A program made the position numbers and the translations under genes. A model generated the notes under the pieces. The model was not told where the DNA came from and searched no databases. It saw nothing but the letters and a program-made list of their open reading frames with translations. From positions 90,720,501-90,784,500 of the forward strand of contig NC_072800.1 of NCBI RefSeq assembly GCF_028583425.1: a stretch of DNA of 64,000 bases, in the 5' to 3' direction. This document shows, one piece after another, positions 21,248-30,306 of the stretch. Source of the stretch: Eublepharis macularius. Lineage: Eukaryota > Chordata > Lepidosauria > Squamata > Eublepharidae. The stretch's first letter is position 1; every line of letters begins with the position of its first letter.

Positions 21248-21885
21248 TTAATTTATTTATTTTTATTTATTTATATCATATTTGTATTCCGCCCTCCCTG
21301 CAAGCAGGCTCAGGGTGGATAACAACCTTAAAATAATTTAAAAATGTTCCATATTAAAACTTTAAGACATCATAGAAAGATAGCAGCACTCTTTGCCTGG
21401 TGGCAGCAATACAACTATTAACGAAGAATACAGCAGTACAACTAGATATAGCGGCACAGTAACAGCAGCTGAAAAACAAACAGTGGTGGGCAGCTCTCAC
21501 GGGGAGGGGGGTAGATGTTGCATCTTCCGGCCAGCGGAGGCCCAGCCTCAGCCATGAGCCTGGCGGAACAACTCTGTCTTACAGGCCCGGCGGAAAGATA
21601 GTAAATCCTACCAGCCCCTAGTCTCAGTAGACAGAGCGTTCCACCACATAGGAGCCAGGACTGAGAAAGCCCTGGTTCTAGTCAAGTCGAGGCAGGCCTC
21701 CTTGGGGCCAGGGACCGATAACATTTTTTTTCCTCCTGATTGGAGGGTCCTCCAGGGAACATACAGGGAGAGACGGTCCCTCAAGTACGCTGGCCCCAGT
21801 CCGCACAAGGCCTTATAGGTCAATACCAGAACCTTGAACCTGATCCGGTACTCCAGTGGCAACTTGGGCTGTGCCCACATCAACC
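21248..21885 (-). mobile_element. L2-like LINE 3' end
   Basis: A minus-strand frame contains the LINE C-terminal words RIRFKVLVLTYKALCGLGPA, RDRLSLYVPWRTLQSG and WWNALSTETRG. The 3' tail holds GGCGGAATACAAATATG and TTTA repeats. It has lost its start and has at least one frameshift. Confidence 0.75.
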
Positions 21886-22429
21886 AGTAAACATTCATAC
21901 CTAAGACTAATGCTTCATACCATTTTAAAAATTCAGTTTGCCAAAAGATAATATAAAAGCACAGACATAACCACACCAACTTACATTTGAATTAGCTCGG
22001 ATCAGATCTCACTCAAGTCTCAAAATTCCCATAAGCTGAAGAGAAGGCAGGTACTTGTTTGTGATAATTCCATTGGTTGTACTTGGCAAGGTGGGGAAAG
22101 GGTGCACTCCTAAAAAAAAAAGAAAGCTGTGAATGTTTCAAAGTCTCTAACGCCAGGGTTTTTTTTTCTTTTAGAGTGACAGAGACAAGAGTTTTGTCTA
22201 CCTTTAAGAACATACACGGTATGTGGTGTAAAAGAGCGCCACCCCACTCTCCTAGCTTTCTACAAATGATGCAAAACCAGATTGTTCAAAAAGGCTTTTG
22301 TATTGTAGGGAGGGGTCTCGGATGCTTCGCTAATGAGTTAAGATTTTAGACTTCACCACTATGTTGCCTTACCTGCTACGTGTGCCTCCTGTGGTCTAAT
22401 GTCAGCTTATGTTCTGTTTCAGCGTTTCT

Positions 22430-22605
22430 TCAACTCTGTATTGGATTCTTACTAATGCTACATCTTTGTAAAGTTGTTTTTATTTACCCTATGGCACTGT
22501 GGGGAATATCCTTGAGATGGACCGTACCGGTCTCACACTGTGTAATCCGCCTTGAGTGTCAGTGAGAAAGGAGGACAATAAATGACATAAATAAAATAAA
22601 TAGAC
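22430..22605 (+). mobile_element. LINE-like 3' tail
   Basis: TGTAATCCGCCTTGAGTGTC, GTGAGAAAGGAGGACAATAA and ATGACATAAATAAAATAAAT form a LINE/SINE tail of the AGCCGCCTTGAG type with a simple A/T-rich end. Confidence 0.5.
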
Positions 22606-22609
22606 AGAC

Positions 22610-22780
22610 TTAGGGCGACTCCAGCAAGGGACTTTAAAGGTAAGTGAGAAGCAGAGGGGGTTTGCCAGTGTCTTCCTCTCCAGAGTCTTCCTTGGTGGTC
22701 TCTCATCCAAGTATTGACCCATCTTCGCTTCTGAGGTCTATTGAGATCGGGCTATACCAGACTGCCTTCCCTCTAAGAAC
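22610..22780 (-). mobile_element. 5S rRNA-derived SINE, inverted copy
   Basis: The minus strand reads GGTATAGCCCGATCTCAATA, CTCAGAAGCGAAGATGGGTC and AATACTTGGATGAGAGACCA, which is 5S-like. The SINE body CTGGAGAGGAAGACACTGGC and AAACCCCCTCTGCTTCTCAC follows. Confidence 0.75.
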
Positions 22781-22995
22781 ATACTGTAACCTCCTCATAT
22801 TCCCCATGTCCATTTTCCATGCATGTGTATGTGAGCAAGATGTTGCCCTGTGAATATTCAGAATCCGTACAATTCTCGCATAATCCGCATTGCTGATTCT
22901 AACACAAAGATTCTGATAGTTTGGAATAATGTGCAGACGACTTATAGCTAACTAGGAGACTGGGCAAGGTATGATATTAAGGCATTAGCTAGGGC

Positions 22996-23381
22996 CAGGG
23001 CTCATTTCGAGTTCCCCAAAGAGGTCATATGTCAGGTGGCCCCGCCCACCTGACTCTCAGCCATTTTGGGCCCGTTTCAGCCAGGATTGGGGTCGAAACG
23101 GCCCGGATCGGGCCTCTGACGAGTGGTGAATCACTCTCCCACTCAGCAGCAGCCCAATCCTGACCATTTGGGGCCCCTTTTCAGCCATTTTCAGCCCCTT
23201 TTGCCATTTTGGTCTCAATTTCGGCTCTGAATGGCCAGGATTGGGTCCAAAACAGCCAGGATAGGTGATGTCAGGGGGTGTGGCATATGCAAATCAGTTA
23301 TGCTAATGACACACTGCTGGTGATGTCAAGGGGCGTGGCATATGCTAAGTTCCTCCGGCTTTTTCTATGAAATGACCCCTG
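22996..23381. mobile_element. Non-autonomous hAT element, copy 3 (386 bp)
   Basis: The ends are CAGGGCTCATTTCGAG and TATGAAATGACCCCTG. The flanks GCTAGGGC (22,988-22,995) and GCGGGGGC (23,382-23,389) match at 6 of 8. Same orientation and interior as copy 2 at 9.4 kb. Confidence 0.75.
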
Positions 23382-23652
23382 GCGGGGGCTAACCCCCATC
23401 AAGAAAACCCTTGTAAGATGGCAGATGTTGGTAAAGAGGCAAGCAGCTCAGTGCAATGCATCTCTCGCAGCAGGTCGAGGGCAGGGGGGCACTGCAGGGG
23501 GGCTGGGCAAGAGGTTGGGATGCCGCACTAGAACCTGTGCTTACACACCTCTTTTGCTCCTCCTCTCGCTTTTCCATGGGCTGAACAGCTCCCCCCTACT
23601 TTCCAGCCTTTCCCCCCTTCTTCCAGCCACGGGTTTTTCGCCTACCTTGCAC

Positions 23653-24150
23653 TGTTGATATGGGGGCGGTGCTTGGCTTCAGGTGAGTCATTGAGTCACT
23701 GCCCGAGCAGGTTAGATGTTGGGGAAAAAGTAGACGGCTGGTGAGCACCTTTGACATATCCTCATTGGTGGGGAATTGAGGTCTGTCAAGAGCAGCTGGG
23801 TGCTTTGCGTCCCTGCGGCAAGGTCAGTCGCCGTGGTGGGAAACCCCTGGACAAGCCTGGCCGTTCCGTCCCCAGCTTCGCGGCCGGTGGAGGGGAGCTT
23901 TAAGGGGGAAACCACATTGCCCGGCCAGGCTAGGGCACAGCCATACTATGGATAGCTTGCACCCAGGGCAGAGGGTGGCTCGCCCAGACAGGTCAGGGCG
24001 GAGGTCCGAGAACGATCCCAGGGCCTGACTTGTACTGCTAGTTAAGTCCTTGCCGTGTTTAACCAGTTATGTTGTTATTCAATAAAGCAGCTCTTTAGTT
24101 CCCAGATTGTAAAATTACTTGTTGTCAGATAGCTCCCCTCCCTATTACGG
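23653..24150 (+). repeat. Possible solo LTR
   Basis: A TG-starting block (TGTTGATATGGGGGCGGTGC) runs for about 500 bp to a region with CAATAAAGCAGCTCTTTAGT, a poly(A) signal placed as in LTRs. It then continues GTAAAATTACTTGTTGTCAG. No internal retroviral sequence is attached. No clean target duplication was found, so the call is tentative. Confidence 0.3.
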
Positions 24151-24324
24151 TCACAAAGCAGGAGGGGCAAGCCAAGAACGGGAGAAGCTGGCAAGGAAGA
24201 AGTGAAAAAGAAGGATGCAAAGGTCAGGAGCTGGCTTGCAACCCACTTTCAGAGGCTTCATGACCCACTTTTTGGTCCCAGCCCACAGGTTGGGAGACAC
24301 TGCTCTAAAGTACAGACATCAGGT

Positions 24325-24467
24325 CCCATGAAGAAAATGGCAGCTTTGGAGGGTTGGCGCTGTGGCATTGTATCTCTCTGGGGTGCTTCCCCCAACCCCC
24401 TCCCTCCCCAGGTGTCATCCCTTAATCTCCAGGAATTTCCCCATCCCAGAGTTGGGAACCCTAATTT
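24325..24467. repeat. MITE of the GGGTTGCCA family, 3' half
   Basis: GAAGAAAATGGCAGCTTTGG, CATTGTATCTCTCTGGGGT, TCTCCAGGAATTTCCCCATC and GAGTTGGGAACCCTA are family words. The 5' terminus is missing. Confidence 0.6.
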
Positions 24468-25224
24468 ACAAGCTGCTGGAATCAGTTCCTGGGGAACTTG
24501 GAAGATCTCCCCGAATTGATGTTAGAACACTGCAAAAATCTGGCTTCCCCCCCGCCAGAATGCACAATTAGAGAGGCTGCTCTGTCCAAGGTTTTAGAAC
24601 AACATGGTACCCAGTAACGGATGAGGCAAGATAACAATCAGCATTATTTTATTTATGCACAAATACTCCACCTTTTAAACCAGCAACAGACTCCTTAAAA
24701 CAAAACAAAAAAAAACACCAGTATCAGATTCTCAATTACCGTTAAAACCAATAGGATAAATCTAGAAATTCTGATTGGAACAAATATATCTATCCAGAGG
24801 GAGTGACGGTTAAGGCTACTATCACTGTTGCTAGCCAGTGATCCAAGCTCTTAGGAAAAATGGTGTCATGCACTGACAGGAGGGCCCAGCTGTACTGTAG
24901 ATCCATCTCAGTTCGTCCAAGCAATGCAAATCACACTTTTGCAGCCTCAATTTGCCTCAGAGCTATGGAGAAAAAGTAAAAGGGCTTCAACCCTTCCATC
25001 CTTTCACTGAGTAGCTCTTCCCCCTGCACTCTGTTTGCATTTTAAAGGACATGTTTTCTTTTTCAAAATGTTAATAGAGTGGGGCAGGAGGAGCCCAGTT
25101 CCAATAGTAAAGCTGAATGGGGTTAAATCCCCTCTCTTTTCTGCACAGACTGGAAGCTGCACAAACCAGCAATTTGCATTTTATGGCCAGAGTAAGTTTG
25201 GGTGACCTTAATCTCCTCTGTCTG

Positions 25225-25350
25225 AGCTCTTAGCCACAAGTTCACTGGGTGACTTTGAGCCTGTCGTTTCCTCTGCCTAACCTACCTCACAGGGTTGTTG
25301 AAGGATAAAATAGCAGAGGGGAGAACCATGCATGATGCAATGGACAGAGT
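25225..25350 (+). mobile_element. SINE/CORE remnant
   Basis: CACTGGGTGACTTTGAGCCT, CCTAACCTACCTCACAGGGT and TGTTGAAGGATAAAATAGCA follow the MIR/CORE consensus order. No tRNA head is visible. Confidence 0.5.
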
Positions 25351-25604
25351 AGGACAAGGCTATAAGCAAACAAAGTAAGGAATTCTTTTGTTGTAATCCA
25401 TCATGCGAGTATGCTTTTGGGTAACCTTTATAAGGTAGGGACAGCGGGCACAAAATGAGAGTCTTGGTTGCTCTTAAAGATGAAACCTGGCATGGGAACT
25501 TTGGGGGGATGAGTATGATCTGCTACTTTGCTTTTGTACTGTGAATGGTGCCCCACTCCCCCAAGAGGTGTGTGGTTTGTAGCTTTGTTCAAGATGGGTA
25601 GCCG

Positions 25605-25705
25605 TGTTTGTCTGTCTGTAGCAGTAGAAAAGATCAATAGTCCAGGAGCATCTGTAAGACTAACAAAATTTGTAACAAGAGTACGAGCCTGGATTGAATC
25701 GAGAC
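25605..25705. repeat. MITE fragment
   Basis: GATGGGTAGCCGTGTTTGTC and CATCTGTAAGACTAACAAAA are ends of the dispersed family also seen at 1.5 and 11.1 kb. Confidence 0.5.
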
Positions 25706-25709
25706 CTAG

Positions 25710-26825
25710 GCTTCCTGTTTCATTACCAACGGTGATTTCTCCACCCCCACTAACTCTCTGCATAACCCACCCTATTCAATCACGTCTGCTATTGGCATTC
25801 ACCAGCTATTGTCATTAGACTTCTGAAATAACCCCTCTCCAAGATGTAAGGACAGATGGACTCACATTCTAGCTGTATCTGAAGCAGTAAGCTGTAACTT
25901 TAATTTTAGCCACCTGCTGCTTAGGCAACCGTTAGAAGCCGTGGGAAATATACGATGACTACCTGAGGTTCTGTTTGGAATACATAAGGTGATTTCTGAC
26001 GCCCAGGAGAACAGCAGGCAAGGAAATCACCAGATATTCAGACCAGCTTGCCACTAAGGACAAGCAACCAAACACCTTGGATGACTTCATCAAGACCAAG
26101 GCAACAAGCCAAGTTCCATCTGTTTAGGCCAGGAGATGCATGGCTGGTGGCCAGAAATTTTTGTGCAGTCTTCTAGACTCACTGCCTCCAGAAGCATCAC
26201 ACACTCCACTCAAGTTTCCAAAAGCTGGCAACAAAGGGGTCTTTCTGCTAGCAAAGGGCTCCAGCAGCACTGCCCATCTCTAAATACAATGTCTGTTTAA
26301 GAACAAGGACTAGAAGTTTAAACATAGAAACAGGAGAAGAAATACAGCAAGGTAAAGAATCTTCTTTCTGGGGTTTTGAAAATGACTGAGCATCTGTAGA
26401 GAACGAAAGATGGATAGATTTGTTCTATAGGAACAACGGGGAAGGGAAAGGAAGATGGGCGCTCCCACATTCACTTCCCGGTCCTTGGGTGACTCCACAC
26501 ACAGAGGATTTCTGCTTCGCTGTCTTGGAGGTTCTCTCACCATAGTAGCTACTTTGAAACTGGTGACTTCATTGGCAGTATCACAGCAAATGGAAGAAAT
26601 CATGCTACTTGCTACTGGAAGCAAAGGAGAAGCCAAAAACGCATTCATAGCAAAAGTGTTGTTTGTTGAAGAAGACACTCCAGATCAAGAGGGGAGAATT
26701 GCAAGCTTTCCCTTGCTCTCAGCTAACCCAAAGTGAGGGACAATGTAGAGAAGGAATCTGAGGAGATTCACTCTCTTGTTTCTTGGGAAACCCGTCCCTG
26801 AAGAAAAGCACCCCAGAATGTATCT
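25710..26825. other. Intergenic sequence without recognised features
   Basis: No repeat family or exon was recognised. Overlapping open frames of 122 (minus) and 93 codons (plus) near 26.3-26.7 kb have no recognisable domain. Confidence 0.3.
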
Positions 26826-26828
26826 CAA

Positions 26829-27024
26829 TAGTAAAGAATCCAGTAGCACCTTTAAGACTGTAGTGTAAGCTTTCGAAAACTGCAGTTCTCTTCGTCATGC
26901 ATCTGACAAAGAGAACTGTGGTTCTCGAAAGCTTATGCTACAGTAAAGTTGGTTAGTCTTAAAGGTGCTACTGAACTCTTTATTATATTACTACTACAGA
27001 CTAACACGGCTAACTCCTCTGGAT
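26829..27024. repeat. hAT-like MITE (CGAAAGCTTATGCTAC family)
   Basis: It carries GTAGCACCTTTAAGACTGTA, the inverted pair around TCTGACAAAGAGAACTGTGG, and ACTAACACGGCTAACTCCTC. With the adjacent L2 piece it is bracketed by AATGTATCTC on both sides (26,817-26,826 and 27,335-27,344). Confidence 0.7.
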
Positions 27025-27334
27025 CTATTTATTTATTATTTATTATTTATTATTTCAATTTATAAACCACCCATCCTCAGGGGTTCTAGGCAGTGAACAA
27101 CAGTTAAAATCAATAAAAACAAGAAAACAATCATTCTAAATCAACATACAATAAACAATAAATTAACCAAATACATTAAGGTGCAAGGGGGAGAGAACTC
27201 CCCACCCCAAAGGTGGGAGGCTGACATGGCACCACCGCCTTCAACCACCAAACGCCTGGCGGAACAGCTCTGTCTTACAGGCCCAGTGGAACGATAATAT
27301 GTCCCGCTGGGCCCGGGTCTCCATTGACAGAGCA
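27025..27334 (-). mobile_element. L2-like LINE 3' tip
   Basis: The minus strand holds CAATGGAGACCCGGGCCCAG, GCCTGTAAGACAGAGCTGTT and CGCCAGGCGTTTGGTGGTTG, then GGGTGGTTTATAAATTG and an AATAAAT-type tail. It is a 5'-truncated copy related to the one at 57 kb. Confidence 0.75.
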
Positions 27335-27463
27335 TCAATGTATCTCCTCTTCCAAGGCAGTACTATTGGCATGTCCCTTCTCTGGAGGATTCTTTTGGAT
27401 TGCCCTCTCAGAAATGACCAAGTCACCAGCTCAGAGCAACTTTTAAAAAATCAAGATACTTGT

Positions 27464-28841
27464 TGTTACCAGAACTGCTCTTTATTGTAATGGGGAATTA
27501 GCTGTAGCAGTCTGTAACTATTAATATTTAAGCGAGGATCATAACCTATGTATACGGAGGTCCTGATCCCAGACACTCTAGTGAAAAAGAGGCAGACAAG
27601 GAGTAAGGTCCAAACACGTGTATTGAGTGTAGCGTAAGCCTAGCTTGCACAATCATACAAGGAACACACAAGGTCTAAGAAATACAGAGTAGGAAATACA
27701 GAGACGTTCGCATTAGCTGGTTCCCAACGATGATAAGGGAAATACTCACAATCCTGGAGCGAAGCAGAGACACGGCAGCGAGGGTGGCCCAATGCCAGCA
27801 CTGGGACCACAGACGGACAGCAAGGAGGTCTGGATAGGGAATGGCCGAGGCACCGAGTGGTCTGAGAGACCAGCTTAAATACCCCAAAACGTACCCTGGG
27901 GCTGGTGCTGTACTTGGTGGTTCTCACAGATTAAAACAAAGGGTCTAATGGGCTACTGAATGGCTTGGATGGGCCACTTTGGTAATCAGATTGTGATAAG
28001 TGACACCTCAGGAAGAGGGGACAAAAGAGGGAGGGGGAAATCCAAGTGGGCTGAAAGGATGTTCCAGCGGACAGGGCTTGTCCTGATGTCATCAGCTTTG
28101 GAATGCGGAGGTTTCTTTGAGATGCATTCTCTAAGTGCTTGGGATGGTCGGCACTTAGTTCTTCTCCGGGGCGGCTCCTAAGATATGCAGAGCGGGGCGA
28201 GGGGCTCTCGCTGCGGACGTGGTGTGCCCGCTTCGCTGAAATGGCTTCTCAAAGCAGTCCTCTTCCCCAGGGTCTTCTGGCTGCCTGAGAACATGGATGC
28301 CGGCTGGGCATAGCTGGGGCTGGATAGCAGGCTGCCCGGTAGCGAGGGCAAGCTCGGTGACCGGCCCGCGGGAGGCTCCAGGCGGGAACTGACCAGGGAG
28401 CGCCTAGCCAGGCTCGCTGGAGGTTTCCCCGGCAGGCGCCCGGCTGCTAGCAGCGGCTTGGGCCCATATGAGGCAGGCTTCCATGGAGGCAGCGGGAACA
28501 ACACTTTAAAACACAGTTCAAAGCAGGGAACAGGCACGGTCCGTGGCAGATGGCAAAGCAGGCACGGGGAACACAGTCCAAACGCACACTGGGAAGTCCA
28601 GACACAGATCAGGGCAGGGCTGCCCAGAAAAGAGGGTCCTTGGTGCAGTTAACCAAACATGGAGTCAGTAAACTACACAGTCTATGGCAGAAGCAAGGTA
28701 ATTGACACGCAGGTAGGAAACTGACACGTGTGCCAGAACACACACGTGCAAAGCAGTCTTTGGTGTAAAACAGCAACGCAGGAAACTTTAGCACAGTTCA
28801 TAGCAGGCTTCAAAGCAGGGGAGGGGGCCTACTTGGCAACA
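27464..28841 (-). repeat. 3' LTR of the provirus
   Basis: 1,378 bp, bounded on the plus strand by TGTTACCAG and TTGGCAACA, so both ends carry TG...CA with a short imperfect inverted repeat (TGTTACC/GGCAACA). Every block compared matches the 5' LTR at an offset of 14,111 bp. Candidate signals on the minus strand are a TATA-like TATTTAAG near 27,881-27,874 and AATAAA at 27,486-27,481. That AATAAA lies only 17 bp from the LTR end, implying a very short U5 or an end-placed poly(A) site. Short open frames here are duplicated merely because the LTRs are. Confidence 0.95.
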
Positions 28842-28853
28842 ATTCCCCCCCTC
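28842..28853 (-). other. Polypurine tract
   Basis: On the minus strand GAGGGGGGGAAT directly abuts the first TG of the 3' LTR, the position and composition expected for the plus-strand DNA primer of reverse transcription. Confidence 0.85.
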
Positions 28854-29099
28854 GGAGACCCCGGGACGTCAGGCGCGCGGGTCTCCGAACTTGACTTTAA
28901 AGGCGAGGTGGTCGGCAATGTCCGGTGGTCGAGCTTCGAGCGAAGAAGGAGTGGGAAGGGAAGGAGGGGGAGGCGTCACTCAAAAATTTAGTTTGGAGAA
29001 CCACCTAATCCGAATAAGTGCAATTTAGATCAGCCAATGGGCTGCAGGTCTCTGGGTTCACACCAGGGGGTGTGCTAAGTGCAACCGTCAGAATAAATA

Positions 29100-29900
29100 G
29101 CAATAATTCATAGCAATAGTAATTCATAGTAATAGGCAGCAATGATCAATTCATGCATATAAACAACAATAATTCATGTTTGGGTACATTGATCAATTCA
29201 TGGCGTGAGGTAATTCATATGGAATTCATGGCGGGTTAAAAGCATTAAAAACCAGGGGCAATTCATATACATGGATTAATTCATAAGCATAAGATTTAAA
29301 AGCAAAGACAATTCATGGTTCAATTCATGAATGTAGGATTAAAAGCAATTCATACAAGGTAAAGTGAAATGTGCAAGCAAGGCATAATTCATTGAGGGTA
29401 GGCTAATTCATAAATGGGTAAAATCATAAATACATAGATACATAGGGTTTAAAATGATAATTCAGGAAGTTAAAACTGATTTCATAGAGGATAGCAGCAA
29501 TAGTAAAAGCAAGTGCGGAGAAATAATTCATGGGGGGGTAAGCGGCGGAAGGGTTCATGGGGGCCAGAAAAATACACTCTGCAATTAAAAGACCAACTCA
29601 TATAGTCAGATTAAAACCAAATTCATCGAGCTTAAAATCAGAAATAAAATAACCTTTAAAAGAGACCGTTCAGGAGGGGTCCCGGTTAAAACCAAATTCA
29701 TAAAATAATAGATATGCTAGAATTACCTCGGCGGAGGGAGTCGGGTTAAAAAGGCAATTCCTGAGGTTAAAATCAAATTCATAGGGATAAAGTTCATGGG
29801 CGCACTTGCAATAGATAGAGAGAGGGACTAGTTCGGGGCTAAATTCATGGGAGTTAAAATTCATAAAAGCAGTGGAGGGAAATTCATAAAACCATAGAGT
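29100..29900. repeat. ATTCAT-rich irregular array inside the provirus
   Basis: About 800 bp between env and the polypurine tract contain at least 20 exact ATTCAT words (ATGAAT on the viral strand). They are unevenly spaced and mixed with TTAAAA words. No fixed period is visible, so it is not a simple microsatellite. A minus-strand frame over its right part (to 29,670) reads as repetitive EF/YEF peptides and is probably a by-product. Function is unknown. Confidence 0.75.
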
Positions 29901-30306
29901 AACAAAGATCACAGGCGGCTCAGTCCGCAGTACAGCTGCTGGACTGGGTTGCATATTTACAAGAACAAGCAAGCTTAGTCTATGTGTCCCAAAACACACT
30001 TCCACCCCCCCTTGCTGTCTGCGTCAATCCGCAGAGCAGGGTCGGTGAGCGGCGAGAAGGGCTTCAGGCACACAGTTCTAGTCCTCATGGAGGTGGCGCT
30101 GCTGGCGGTTGTTTGGAGACGGGCCGTGGGCTGGGAGGCAGAGAAACATGTCCCCCCCTAGTCCACAAGAGGGCCTCGGAGCGGTGTCCGGCAGCAAAGC
30201 GTCCATGGGGCCGGTGCAGGATCCGTACACATGATAAAACATAATCACAGTTCATAACAACGTAAGCAAATAAACAAGGGTTAAAGGAGGGCGCCAAGAA
30301 TCACCA
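29901..30306 (-). other. Untranslated stretch downstream of env
   Basis: No recognisable coding sequence. A minus-strand frame reaching 30,005 has its first ATG only at 29,954 and no recognisable domain. The stretch is moderately GC-rich compared with the adjacent ATTCAT array. Confidence 0.4.

Noticed and set aside
27640..28794. Several 60-119-codon frames repeated at 41,751-42,905
   Set aside because: They are duplicated because the LTRs are duplicated, and they show no protein features.
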